This document shows, piece after piece, positions 1-9,013 of a DNA stretch of 47,902 nt. The notes below the pieces were generated by a model. The model did no database searches. It worked only from the letters and a program-made list of their open reading frames with translations, and was not told the origin of the DNA. Each line of letters opens with the position of its first letter. The first letter of the stretch is position 1. A program made the position numbers and the translations under genes. Source of the DNA: Rhodospirillaceae bacterium (GTDB taxonomy: Bacteria > Pseudomonadota > Alphaproteobacteria > UBA8366); assembly GCA_002716125.1 (NCBI GenBank), contig PAZH01000069.1:1-47902 (forward strand), in the 5' to 3' direction.

Positions 1-336
1 ATGGAAAATGAGTTAGAAACAGAAATAAAAATCTATCGCAAACGGTTAAGCGTAGCGGATCTTGGAAATTCTGCCTCTCAAAATTTTAATTTTGACGAAA
101 CTGGCTCAGTATCAGTTCGTGAGGCAGCCCTCCAGTTTGTTAAGGAATATTTGAAAAGTAAAATTCAAAATGTACCATCTGAAGAATTATAAAACTGGAT
201 CGATACTGGCATTCTAGAGAAAACTGAAGAATTTGTGTTGAACGACGACTATATGCGTCAAGTCACTGGTGAGGTGTTAAACAACTTATCAGCGCAAGGA
301 GTTCTAAAAAAGAAAATTAACTATAAATCAAAACTT
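1..336 (+). pseudogene. Unknown gene broken by an in-frame TAA and truncated at its 3' end
   Basis: I do not recognise this protein. The frame opens with ATG at base 1 (it may extend upstream of the window) and runs 63 codons to a TAA at 190-192. The same frame stays open and protein-like beyond the stop (starting NWIDTGILEKTEEF) with the same AT-rich, charged, helical composition, so the TAA looks like a nonsense mutation. Near base 336 composition changes abruptly from AT-rich to GC-rich and the frame enters the antisense of another gene family. The real 3' end is therefore probably lost, and the open frame to 546 is a chimera. It lies inside the island that ends at the tRNA-Gly fragment. 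No function can be assigned. Confidence 0.4.
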
Positions 337-513
337 CAACCGGCCGACGCGCTATTTGCGCCAGATGATGCCGGCGATTTCCCCAACGAGGTGACGCTCG
401 GCCGGTACTTGCGACACTTACTCCTCGAAGAGTTCTGCAACGAGTGCCTCGAATTCGGCAACATTTTCCCAAGGGAAATTGTGCGACTTTCTGAATTTCA
501 GGTTCCTCGTCAT
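335..513 (-). pseudogene. Remnant of an alphaproteobacterial mobile-DNA-associated hypothetical protein
   Basis: Reading the minus strand from ATG 513-511 gives a protein starting MTRNLKFRKSHNFPWENV, then a TAA at 420-418, then VPAERHLVGEIAGIIWRK in the same frame, then a TAG at 354-352. The SHNFPWE...FEAL and ERHLV-E-AGIIWRK motifs match, from memory, a short conserved hypothetical protein common in alphaproteobacterial phage and mobile regions. Two in-frame stops make it a pseudogene. Its ATG overlaps the TGA (512-510) of the zinc-ribbon gene upstream as ATGA, so the two were once translationally coupled. The fragment stops near base 335 at a sharp change in base composition, presumably a deletion or insertion joint. 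Confidence 0.55.
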
Positions 514-904
514 GACCAAAACCTCTTACTCCGTGTTGAACGGTGAGTTGCAAGCGCGCTAGAAGCCGGACTGCGCCATCGTTCGTGATCGTGTCAGCGA
601 TAACGATCTTTCTGATTAGGCGACTATAGGTTCGTCTGTGCATTCTCTTTGGCCGGGGTGGAATGCTTTGCCAACCCGGTTCGCCATAAAGTTGAATACG
701 GATACGGTTCGCCCTGCGCTGGGCGCGGTCACTTTCACGCTCGCGTTGGGACGGATATGAAAGCCTGTGGCAGCGGCGGCAGAGGTATCGCCGGAAGCCA
801 TATAGGTACAGAACGCGGCGATTGCATGCCGGACATTGGAAGAAGGGCCAACCGATAGGAAACAGGGCAGTCGTCCAACGCTGGAAATACTGGCAGCGGC
901 GCAA
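510..904 (-). pseudogene. Zinc-ribbon hypothetical protein, frameshifted near its C-terminus
   Basis: The minus-strand product contains a zinc ribbon: FFQCPACNRR, then YLCRRCHRLSYPSQRE, then a basic helix ending near MHRRTYSRL. This pattern is familiar as an alphaproteobacterial hypothetical protein found beside phages and transposons; the molecular role is unknown. The frame should end in a basic tail, and RSTRSKRFWS followed by TGA (512-510) is found one frame away, so a one-base deletion lies at about 540-570. The N-terminal part of the family is not convincingly present: the best start is a TTG at 904, preceded a few codons upstream by a TAG. It formed an ATGA-coupled pair with the pseudogene downstream. 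Zinc-ribbon identity is secure; the family memory is not checked. Confidence 0.5.
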
Positions 905-1411
905 CAGGCTCTAGGTCGTTGTAGGTCTCCGTATGCACTGAGCTTGAAGACGGTTTGGGTAAAAAGAAGTTTAACGTAATGAAATAATCAAAGTCGTTTC
1001 TTAATAACCATAAATATATTGATTGTTTAATATCTTTTTTATTCACACATATATGATAATAAAAATCACCGAATCTGGTCAATTGTTATTTATAATATTT
1101 ACGATATTGCTGTAATGGCAAAATATTAAGCCCGAGTGCATGCAGAATTATGCCGAGCTATGAAGTCGGCAATAGTCTCAAGAACCGGGCCGGATATGTT
1201 TGATTTATGAGATGCGTATCACGTCCGCTTTCGCTCCTGAACGGACTCTTGCCGCGATTGCAACAAATGACTGCTTTGCCCGTAAACCAGTAAATCAACT
1301 TTTCTATCGCCATCTGATACAGGGCGTTAATTTATCGATATGAAAATCGCATTTCACCGAATAAAATAATTCTAATGGATTTAAGTGAAGCTCAAATTGA
1401 GGGATTGGTTG
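905..1411. other. AT-rich intergenic stretch
   Basis: About 500 bases between the zinc-ribbon remnant and the CHAT gene, with no credible gene on either strand. The stretch around 960-1130 is very AT-rich and could hold promoters. A GAGGG purine run at 1399-1404 serves as ribosome binding site for the ATG at 1412. I see no repeat or RNA gene here. Confidence 0.5.
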
Positions 1412-4400
1412 ATGCTCAAAATTCGCACGCTCGTAGCTGTCGTAACGATTGGATCAGCCGTCATTGCCTGTAAGACCGATGAAACTTTGAGCGTCAAGGA
1501 AGCTTTGGAACTGACGGCCGATGTTCAGACACAATCTTATGAAATACCGCCGAGAACGGTCGAAGATATCCTCGCAGTTCTTGATAGTGTTAAGGTAAAT
1601 CCGACGCTAATCCACAAGCGATTGGAGCTATTGCAGAGTTCGCCACCGCTAAACGAACCGTGGCAGGAAATTGCAGATTTCCATTATCGCCGCTGGCAGG
1701 CTGCATTTTCACTAGGACGAAATGAGCAAGCCATTGCAGAAATTCGCTCGGCCCTAAAACTGCTTCATACTCACGATAAACGGGGAAGGATTAAGCTCAA
1801 GAGAGGCGCAAGCCTTTTTACACCTGCTATAATATCTCAGAGCATCGCTATGGAAACAGAATTTGGGAATTTCGCGAATGCTAAGGCATTAACACAGAAG
1901 GAACTCACACGTTTTAACGACTATAAAGGGAATGCGGGAAAGGTCCTCGATATTTTAGATGTTGCGGTTGATAACGCATACAAAGCTGGAAATTTAGCCG
2001 AATTAAAAGACGCCGTATCAGAAGCACAAATAGCATTTGGATTGTGGGCAAGATCGAACAAACCAAGAAAACAACGTTATCATCAACGAGCTAAGCCAAG
2101 GTTTGAGTCAAAATGGACGGCGGCACAACTTGAGCTAGAAGGGCAATGGAGCAAAGCAGAAAAATTCCACCAAGAGCATTTACGAACAAGCCGGATTCTT
2201 AGCGGTTATGTCGGGCAATTTCCAAAACAGTTCGAAATTACTCCGAAGTTAGATTTAGCACGAAATCTAGTAATGCAGGACCGTTTATCGGAAGCGGAAA
2301 GTGTTGCACGATCAGCGCTCAGGGAGATTCTCAAGCATTATGGCAAATCGTCCAGTGTAACGATACATTTTATCGGATCATTGGTTGATGTGTTGATGGC
2401 CCAGGGCCGATTTGAAGAGGCAATTCGACTTCAAAATGCAAATCTCGAAATCCTTGGAGGTCTAAAAACACCACCTCAGAGTTTATTTTCGGCTCGACAG
2501 CAGTTTAAGCTTGGCCGGATATTTGCTGCCGCTCAGGACTGGAAACAGGCAATAAGAATGTTTGAGGCGGTGCGGTCGGGTTTGGGTCGAAATTCTGAAG
2601 CATTTGATCGGATTTTGGGAAACGACCTTGCCTACCCACTTGCACTGGTCATGAACAATCGTCCCAGAGAAGCGGTGAGCCTTTTGAAAGACAGTATCGA
2701 TCAGGATGCTGCAAGATTGGGAACAGAAAACCTAGAAGTCTCCGAGCGGCGAGGCGTTCTGGCAATGGCCTATGATGCGTTGAATTCAGCCACAGCGGCA
2801 AAACAGTTATTTGAAAGTGCTGTTCCAGTTTTGATAAATGCGAGGCAAGGCGACCTATCTAGCTCTTCCTCAAAGCACAATCGGATAGCACGCCGTAACT
2901 TGATTCTAGACGCCTATCTTAGTTTCTCCTTAGATGCCGGTGATAAATCTCCGTCCAAACAATCCATTGCCGAAGCATTCCATATCATTGATGCCATCCG
3001 TGGAGGCACTGTCCAATTTGCCGTTGCCGGATCGGCCGCTCGCTCCGCAATTGGTGATCCTGAGTTGGCGCAAATTGTCCGCCGCGAACAGGACACAGCC
3101 GTCAAGTTGGCAACCCTGACGGAAATTCTCAGCCGTATCACTAGCGGTTCGAGCACTGTGAACAAAAACTCTACCCCAGCCCTCAGGGAGCAGATCACAA
3201 CGTTACGTTCCGAGAGGCAAGCTCTCCTGCAGGAGATCGAGCAAAAGTTTCCGGAGTATGCCGCCTTGGTAAGACCGAAGTCGCCGACAGTCGAAGAGGT
3301 GAGAACACACCTGGGTGCTAACGAGGCTTTGATTTCGTTCTATGTGGGCAAAAAACGGACTTACGTTTGGTCTGTTGGACCTAAAGGACAATTGGCGTTT
3401 GCCTCGGTCGAGATAGGCGAGCAGCAACTCCAGGAAATGGTTACCCGCCTGAGGAATGCTGTCGATCCAGGTGGCATCCAGTTTCTAAAGGACATTCCGC
3501 GATACAATCTCGACCTCGCTTACGAACTATATGAAAAGCTATTCGAGCCGGTTTCAGAGGGCTGGAAGGACGCGAGGCACTTATTGGTCGTAGCCGATGG
3601 CGCCCTGGCACAGCTTCCAATATCTCTGTTGCCAACGAAACCAGCATCGGATCGCTTTGACGAAGGTTTGCTGTTCCGGCATTACAGATCCGTTGAATGG
3701 CTAGCACACACACATAGCGTGACGATGTTGCCATCAGTGGCCTCTCTTCAAACGGTCCGCACGTCCAAAGCTCTGCCCGGTGAACGGCGCCCATTCGTCG
3801 GGTTCGGCGACCCCTATTTCAACACGCAACAGCAACAAAAAGCTCAACTCGCTGAAGCCAAGATGGTTCCCTTCCGAGGCATTCGTCTTCGCAGCGCACC
3901 ACAAACACGCGGCCTCGCCAGTGCGGGCATCGCCGATCTGCCGAGACTGCCTGACACCCGCACGGAAATTCTTTCGGTTGCGAAATCGTTGAATGCCGAT
4001 CCAAAGCAAGATGTATTCCTCGGCGAGCGAGCTAGCGAAACATCCGTCAAATCCGCCGATCTTTCGCAATACAACGTAATCTCCTTCGCTACACACGGGC
4101 TGATACCGGGCGACCTAAATGGTCTGGAACAACCCGCCCTTGCGCTGTCATCTCCGAAGGTTACGGGCGAAAGGGAGGACGGCTTACTGGCGATGGATGA
4201 AGTCATGGCTCTTCGCCTCAATGCCGACTGGGCCGTGCTATCCGCTTGTAATACGGCATCCGCAGATGGAAGAGCGGCCGAAGCGGTCTCCGGGCTCGGA
4301 CGTGCATTCTTCTATGCGGGAGCCCGCTCGCTCCTCGTAAGCAACTGGCCTGTGATGTCAGAGGCAACCACCAAGCTGATGGCGGAGTTGTTTACACTTT

Positions 4401-4576
4401 CGGCCAAAGGTTCCGTTAACCGAGCGGAAGCTTTGCGCCAAGCTCGTGTCAAGATGATCGATGACTTGGTTGCACGGGATGATAAGGGTCGTATTGCATA
4501 CGCGTATGCACACCCAATCTTCTGGGCTCCGTTTGTTATCGTCGGTGATAACGGCAATCGACAAGCCGGTTCTTAA
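1412..4576 (+). CDS. Lipoprotein-type TPR-CHAT domain protease
   Basis: Large protein (about 1054 residues) with helical TPR-like repeats over roughly residues 60-500 and a C-terminal CHAT (caspase HetF-associated with TPRs) domain from about residue 680. The caspase-like dyad is visible as FATHG (His near residue 895) and LSACNTA (Cys near residue 946), so a cysteine protease activity is expected. The frame can open at GTG 1385, but ATG 1412 has GAGGG about 8 bases upstream and gives a classic lipoprotein signal: MLKIR, a hydrophobic core, then VIAC with Cys20 as the acylation site. That predicts a membrane-anchored protein facing the periplasm. CHAT proteins are known in surveillance and effector roles in several systems; here no partner or substrate gene is adjacent. 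It is more AT-rich than the core genes and sits in the island ending at 4860. Confidence 0.85.
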   Translation: MLKIRTLVAVVTIGSAVIACKTDETLSVKEALELTADVQTQSYEIPPRTVEDILAVLDSVKVNPTLIHKRLELLQSSPPLNEPWQEIADFHYRRWQAAFSLGRNEQAIAEIRSALKLLHTHDKRGRIKLKRGASLFTPAIISQSIAMETEFGNFANAKALTQKELTRFNDYKGNAGKVLDILDVAVDNAYKAGNLAELKDAVSEAQIAFGLWARSNKPRKQRYHQRAKPRFESKWTAAQLELEGQWSKAEKFHQEHLRTSRILSGYVGQFPKQFEITPKLDLARNLVMQDRLSEAESVARSALREILKHYGKSSSVTIHFIGSLVDVLMAQGRFEEAIRLQNANLEILGGLKTPPQSLFSARQQFKLGRIFAAAQDWKQAIRMFEAVRSGLGRNSEAFDRILGNDLAYPLALVMNNRPREAVSLLKDSIDQDAARLGTENLEVSERRGVLAMAYDALNSATAAKQLFESAVPVLINARQGDLSSSSSKHNRIARRNLILDAYLSFSLDAGDKSPSKQSIAEAFHIIDAIRGGTVQFAVAGSAARSAIGDPELAQIVRREQDTAVKLATLTEILSRITSGSSTVNKNSTPALREQITTLRSERQALLQEIEQKFPEYAALVRPKSPTVEEVRTHLGANEALISFYVGKKRTYVWSVGPKGQLAFASVEIGEQQLQEMVTRLRNAVDPGGIQFLKDIPRYNLDLAYELYEKLFEPVSEGWKDARHLLVVADGALAQLPISLLPTKPASDRFDEGLLFRHYRSVEWLAHTHSVTMLPSVASLQTVRTSKALPGERRPFVGFGDPYFNTQQQQKAQLAEAKMVPFRGIRLRSAPQTRGLASAGIADLPRLPDTRTEILSVAKSLNADPKQDVFLGERASETSVKSADLSQYNVISFATHGLIPGDLNGLEQPALALSSPKVTGEREDGLLAMDEVMALRLNADWAVLSACNTASADGRAAEAVSGLGRAFFYAGARSLLVSNWPVMSEATTKLMAELFTLSAKGSVNRAEALRQARVKMIDDLVARDDKGRIAYAYAHPIFWAPFVIVGDNGNRQAGS

Positions 4577-4805
4577 TACGAATTGTCATTTGATGACTGC
4601 TTTTGCGCAAGAAGTGGACACATCCCAAATGTCTTAGCGACGACGGATTCTGGCCGATAGCAGCCGTCGGAGCTTATCGGCAAAAAACAAAGTGAGACCA
4701 AAATGTGCCCATCTTATTCTGTCTTAACCAGTGTTGTTCGATTTAATTTGGTTTAGCTTGCGACAGCGTCCGAACAAGTCATAGATATTATTAAGTTATT
4801 GGAAA

Positions 4806-4860
4806 GCCGACAGCTTTGCCAAGGTTGAAGTCGTGAGTTCGAATCTCATCGCCCGCTCCA
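4806..4860 (+). other. 3' fragment of tRNA-Gly(GCC): putative attachment-site scar
   Basis: From 4811 the sequence folds as the 3' part of a tRNA: anticodon stem CAGCT/GGTTG around loop TTGCCAA (anticodon GCC, 4818-4820), a 5-base variable loop, T-stem GTGAG/CTCAT around TTCGAAT, acceptor strand CGCCCGC and TCCA to 4860, followed by a short T run. The matching 5' acceptor strand (GCGGGCG) and D arm are absent upstream, so this is not a working tRNA. Such 3' ends are what tyrosine integrases leave at the far end of an element inserted in a tRNA gene. The orientation puts the element to the left. The rest of 4577-4959 is non-coding; antisense frames here are the common spurious tRNA shadow. Confidence 0.8.
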
Positions 4861-4959
4861 TTTTCCTTAAATCTAGATCGGTATAGGCTCGATTTTCCGG
4901 AAATCTCTTGGCCTCCGTCTTGCGTGCCTGTCTTATAGTTTGGTGCCTGAGGCGCCACT

Positions 4960-7050
4960 GTGTCGGAAAATCCTGTTGGTAGATCGTTTGTGGCCATTGA
5001 AACCAAATTGTTATTGCAGGCAATAGAATTCGTCGAGGCGGGCCGGGTCGACGAAGCCAATGTGCTGTGCGATGAAGCTATCGCCGTTGCCCCCGAAAGT
5101 GGTGAGGCTTGGTACGTTAAGGGCATTCTGTTGGAGCGGCGTGGGGAGATGGCGAATGCCGTTTCCGCGTATGAAAATGCGGTTTCATTCGATCCGGGTT
5201 CCGAGCGGAATAAAATTTCGTTGGTGGGCATACTCGCGAAGGCAGGCCGCGTTGCGGATGCGATTGTCATTATCGAGCAATTGTTGGAAAAGGCGCCAGA
5301 GCGGGCCGATTTGAGGACGATTCTCTCCGGTCTCAAATTGACAGTGCAAGACTATGCCGGCGGGGAATCGGAAGCCCGGCAGGCGATCGATCTGGACTCC
5401 CGTATACCCGAAGCGCACCTCAACTTGGCCCTGATATTGTACCAAACGTCACGTACGGAAGAAGCGCTTGCGGCATGCAACGCCGCGATTGCGGCGGATG
5501 AAAGTTTCGTTCCTGCTCATTTTACAGCGGGAACCGTACAACTCGCGCTCGGGCAGCATGTCGCGGCGATGAATGCTTACAATAAAGTTTTAGAGCTTGA
5601 GCCGGCGCATGCGGAAGCCCTACTTAATCTTGGCAACATACATCGCGAGCACCTCGATATTGCGGTTGCGGGTACCTATTACGAACGGGCGGTTGCCGTA
5701 GCGCCGGGCAATGCGGCGGCGCACTCCAATCTTGGCATCGTGTATAAAGACCAAGGCAGGATGGAAGCGGCCTTGTCGGCGTTTAAAAAGGCCGTCGAAC
5801 TCGATCCGACGATGCATCAAGCCCGCTCAAACCTTTTGTTTTGTCTTTGCTTCAAGACGGATGCCGATCCGTATGACGTTCTCGCCGAACATAAAATGTT
5901 CGATGAACTGCATGCCAGGCCGTTGCTGCCGGATCCGTTGGAACATTTGAATGTGCGGGATCCAAATCGGCGGCTGCGTATCGGTTTGCTTTCGCCGGAC
6001 TGCCGTATCCACCCAGGCGGACATTTTTTCCTTCCGATCGTGGAGGGGCTCAACAGGGCGGATTTCGAGGTCTACTGCTATTACAATTACATTGTCCGAG
6101 ACGAGTGGACGGAACGCTTCGAGCGTTCTTCAGATCACTTCCATCATGTGGTCCATTGGAACGATGATCAACTTACGGACCAGATAAGAGCCGACAAGAT
6201 CGATATCTTGTTGGAAGGGGCAGGGCATATGTCCGGCAATCGGCTCTTAGCTGTTGCGCGAAAACCGGCGCCCATACAGGTCGGATGGCCCCTCTATCCG
6301 AATACGACTGGCCTATCGGCTGTCGACTACCGCGTTGTGGATCGACACTCCGCATTGCCCTCGGCCGATAAATTTTGCACTGAAGAAATCATCCGGCTGC
6401 CGGACACGCATTTTTGTTACCGGCCGTTGGAGCGCGACGTCGAACCGTCAGCCCACATACCGAGAGAACTCAACGGTTACGTGACGTTCGGAAGCTTTAA
6501 CAACGCGATTAAATTGAGTGATCTGACGGTTCAAACTTGGGCGGCAATTTTGAAAGCGGTGCCGCAATCTCGTTTGGTCCTCAAGTGGCTTGAATTCGAC
6601 CAAATTGGCGCATCGGGAATATTGGACCGATTTGGGGAACACGGTGTTGATCCAGAACGCATAATTCGGCAGGGATGGGCCGATGACCCATATACGCCCT
6701 ACGGGCAGCTCGATATTTGCCTCGACCCGCTTCTCACCTCAGGTGGGACGACGACTTGCGACGCGCTTTGGATGGGTGTGCCAGTCATTACGTTTGCCGG
6801 CGAAAGTATTTTTTCCCGTACCGGCGTAATGCATTTGACGAATATCGGGCTTCCTGAACTTATCGCGACAGATGTCGAGCAATATGTGCAAATCGCGGCC
6901 GATCTGGCGGGAGACGGCGCGCGACTATCGGCAATCCGATCCGGTCTTCGGGATAAAATGCGGCAATCGCCAATAATGAATGAAGCGGCTTATTGTGAAG
7001 TCTTGGGTGAAGCGCTTCGTCACATGTGGCGCCGTTGGTGCGAGCGTTAA
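4960..7050 (+). CDS. TPR-containing SPINDLY/OGT-type glycosyltransferase (GT41)
   Basis: A 696-residue protein with about eight tandem TPR units over residues 10-300 (recurring A-x-x-LNLG and A-A-HSNLGIVY helices ending in P) and a C-terminal O-GlcNAc-transferase domain. GT41 signatures are RIGLLSPDCRIHPGGHF near residue 340, PAPIQVGWPLYPNTTGL, YVTFGSFNNAIKLSD and LDPLLTSGGTTTCDALWMGVPV, the last forming the nucleotide-sugar site. It should transfer a sugar, classically GlcNAc, to Ser/Thr of protein substrates in the cytoplasm; bacterial targets are often flagellar or surface proteins. The start is GTG 4960 with TGAGG 7 bases upstream. It overlaps the 3' end of the convergent binding-protein gene by 4 bases and stands alone otherwise, so the acceptor is unknown. 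Confidence 0.88.
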   Translation: MSENPVGRSFVAIETKLLLQAIEFVEAGRVDEANVLCDEAIAVAPESGEAWYVKGILLERRGEMANAVSAYENAVSFDPGSERNKISLVGILAKAGRVADAIVIIEQLLEKAPERADLRTILSGLKLTVQDYAGGESEARQAIDLDSRIPEAHLNLALILYQTSRTEEALAACNAAIAADESFVPAHFTAGTVQLALGQHVAAMNAYNKVLELEPAHAEALLNLGNIHREHLDIAVAGTYYERAVAVAPGNAAAHSNLGIVYKDQGRMEAALSAFKKAVELDPTMHQARSNLLFCLCFKTDADPYDVLAEHKMFDELHARPLLPDPLEHLNVRDPNRRLRIGLLSPDCRIHPGGHFFLPIVEGLNRADFEVYCYYNYIVRDEWTERFERSSDHFHHVVHWNDDQLTDQIRADKIDILLEGAGHMSGNRLLAVARKPAPIQVGWPLYPNTTGLSAVDYRVVDRHSALPSADKFCTEEIIRLPDTHFCYRPLERDVEPSAHIPRELNGYVTFGSFNNAIKLSDLTVQTWAAILKAVPQSRLVLKWLEFDQIGASGILDRFGEHGVDPERIIRQGWADDPYTPYGQLDICLDPLLTSGGTTTCDALWMGVPVITFAGESIFSRTGVMHLTNIGLPELIATDVEQYVQIAADLAGDGARLSAIRSGLRDKMRQSPIMNEAAYCEVLGEALRHMWRRWCER

Positions 7051-7967
7051 GCCTTAGGCGGATCTTCTGCGATAACGGCGTCTGCGAATTGATTGTCAAC
7101 GCAGTCTTCGAATTCGGGCCGAATTGAAATCAATCCGCCGGACACGAGTGAATCCCGCAGCCGCTCAAAACCTTCTCTCGGCAGATGCGGGTCCTTACCC
7201 CACACTCCGAGTTCGACATATCGAGCGGCGGCGGCGCTCAAAATATCTGCCGGGATGTCTGGGAAAAACTCTGCCACTGCAGAGGCGATCTCCGAAGGTT
7301 GTACGGCATGAATCCACTTTTGGCATCGATACATCGCACGCGTCATACGATGCATGTCATCCGGTTGTGACGCGATCATGTCCTTTGTGGCGTAAAGTGT
7401 CGTGTATGTGCAATAACCGCGCGTGGCCTGAGCGTACCAGAGATGTCCCGCACCGCTCGAGAGGACTTGTTCCGCAAATGGCTGAAACAGTTGGATGACG
7501 TCGGCTTCGTCGTTGGCGAGAGCTTCCACGTTTTCCGGCATCGAACGGTCGGGATTACGATTGAGTGACGCCGGGTCGATACCGGCTCTCCGAAGGTCTT
7601 CCTGTAGGCACATCCAAGGCGTGGGAACTTCCGAGACACTTGCAAAACGGATATCGAGCAGGTCTTTCAGATCAAAGCTGGGGTTCGGTGTCTTGCCGAT
7701 CAAGAAAAATGGGTCGCGGGTGATCGCTTCACTGAAGCCGAGAATTTCCGGCTCTCGGTTCCGGTCCCGCATCACCATAATCCGCATTGGACCGCCCCAA
7801 TACACATCTGCAATTCCGTCGCGTAGTTGCTCCGCAACCGTGTCGAGACTCGGGCTTGTGCTGAGCGTTACATCGACACCTTCGGCGTCGTAAGTGCCAA
7901 GCGCAAAAGGCAGATAGAACGGCGTGTAAAACATCGCACGAAATGATTCGCATAAATTAATGGCCAT
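7047..7967 (-). CDS. NMT1/THI5-like substrate-binding protein without signal peptide
   Basis: A 306-residue protein resembling ABC-type substrate-binding proteins of the NMT1/THI5/SsuA kind: an early FYLPFALGTYDAEGVDVTL segment, then a region describing bound ligand and hinge (YWGGPMRIMVMRD). The start is secure (ATG with GAGGAAACC upstream), yet the protein begins directly with the fold: there is no signal peptide or lipobox. It is thus predicted cytoplasmic, and may be a sensor, an enzyme of the THI5 type or a decayed transport protein. It is last in a minus-strand set after a NodB-type deacetylase and a TauD-type dioxygenase; no permease or ATPase gene is nearby. The ligand cannot be deduced. 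Confidence 0.7.
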   Translation of the reverse strand: MAINLCESFRAMFYTPFYLPFALGTYDAEGVDVTLSTSPSLDTVAEQLRDGIADVYWGGPMRIMVMRDRNREPEILGFSEAITRDPFFLIGKTPNPSFDLKDLLDIRFASVSEVPTPWMCLQEDLRRAGIDPASLNRNPDRSMPENVEALANDEADVIQLFQPFAEQVLSSGAGHLWYAQATRGYCTYTTLYATKDMIASQPDDMHRMTRAMYRCQKWIHAVQPSEIASAVAEFFPDIPADILSAAAARYVELGVWGKDPHLPREGFERLRDSLVSGGLISIRPEFEDCVDNQFADAVIAEDPPKA

Positions 7968-8003
7968 GGTGGTTTCCTCTGCGCTAGGTGGGGCTCGTCG
8001 CTG

Positions 8004-9002
8004 CTATCCGTTATAGGTTCTGGCGCCATCGTCACGAAGGAAAATTCGGATCATATGGCGGCGCCGGTCTGGGTCGTCGTAATCTTCGTAAGCAGTCCTG
8101 CGATGCGCGCAACAACCGTTTCGGAAATAGACTGTTTGGCCGGCAGCAAGGTCGAAATTTATGTGCATAGGCGGTTCGGCCAGAATTGAATGCAATGCTT
8201 CGATCGCTTCGCGGCCTTCCGAATCCAATTCTTGCCCGGCGATATCGTAACCGGCGTAGATATTACGGGGATTGAAGCGGGCCCAGAGTTCATTGCCGTC
8301 ATATGCGTATATCGAATGAAAGCTTGCCCGCGGTTCGCCCGGTGCATGCTCGTTATAACGATTGATCCAAAACGGTTGGTAAAGCCGTTTTAATAAGTCT
8401 GGATATCGTTTTCGCATTTCGTTATGAGCGGTCATCAGGCTGACAGCACCGCTCCGGCCGCCGCGTTTGGCTGTGCGCAATGTCTGTAAACCAAAATACC
8501 GCGGTGGCCGGTTGTAGCTATAGTCCGTGTGGAAATCTAACTCCGCACTTGTCAGGTCGGCGCGGACTTTGGGGCCTTTCTTCTTACCGGTATCGATCAC
8601 GTCATACAGCAAAGTTCCGTCGAACGATTGAGCGACCGGACGAGCAATGAGACTACTCAGAATCCAATAGATTGCCTTAAGCTCTGATTTATCGAACTTC
8701 TTAATTGAGAGCCGGTCCAAAACGGCAAACCCGACACCTCGATCTAAGCGCTGCCGCACCTTCTTCATAAAAGCAGTGGTACGCCGGAGCGGATAATCTG
8801 CCGGTGTCAAAACGATGGTCTCCATCGGATTGGTTCGCAAGGTTTTGACAAATGCAGAAATCTCTTCGTGTACGCCAGAAGGAATCGGCATGAAATAGTC
8901 CGATTTGGAAAGCGTCGCGCGTTTCCATGCCTGTTTGCCGCGTACCCAATCATCAAACATCGGGGACCCTGCTTTTGGAGGCTTTGTTTGCCGAGATTGC
9001 AC
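8004..9002 (-). CDS. TauD/TfdA-family Fe(II)/2-oxoglutarate dioxygenase
   Basis: About 332 residues with the facial-triad motif FHTD (His158, Asp160), a distal His in CCAHRRTAYEDY (His300) and a following RRRHMIRI arginine segment that would hold 2-oxoglutarate. This is the pattern of TauD/TfdA and gamma-butyrobetaine-hydroxylase-like enzymes, which hydroxylate small organic substrates using O2. The reading frame starts at GTG 9002, with AGAAGG about 7 bases upstream and 11 bases after the preceding gene's stop. An internal ATG at 8960 with a weaker GGG is the alternative. Co-directional genes on either side (NodB-type deacetylase, binding-protein-like) suggest one small catabolic operon. Substrate unknown. 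Confidence 0.82.
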   Translation of the reverse strand: MQSRQTKPPKAGSPMFDDWVRGKQAWKRATLSKSDYFMPIPSGVHEEISAFVKTLRTNPMETIVLTPADYPLRRTTAFMKKVRQRLDRGVGFAVLDRLSIKKFDKSELKAIYWILSSLIARPVAQSFDGTLLYDVIDTGKKKGPKVRADLTSAELDFHTDYSYNRPPRYFGLQTLRTAKRGGRSGAVSLMTAHNEMRKRYPDLLKRLYQPFWINRYNEHAPGEPRASFHSIYAYDGNELWARFNPRNIYAGYDIAGQELDSEGREAIEALHSILAEPPMHINFDLAAGQTVYFRNGCCAHRRTAYEDYDDPDRRRHMIRIFLRDDGARTYNG

Positions 9003-9013
9003 GTCGCGACCTT

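Noticed and set aside
4653..4681. Hairpin GCCGATA/TATCGGC after the CHAT gene as a terminator
   Set aside because: It is followed by an A run, not a T run, on the coding strand, and the loop is long.
4791..5336. Minus-strand open frames over the tRNA fragment giving peptides such as GAGDEIRTHDFNLG
   Set aside because: This is the well-known spurious translation of the antisense of a tRNA 3' end.
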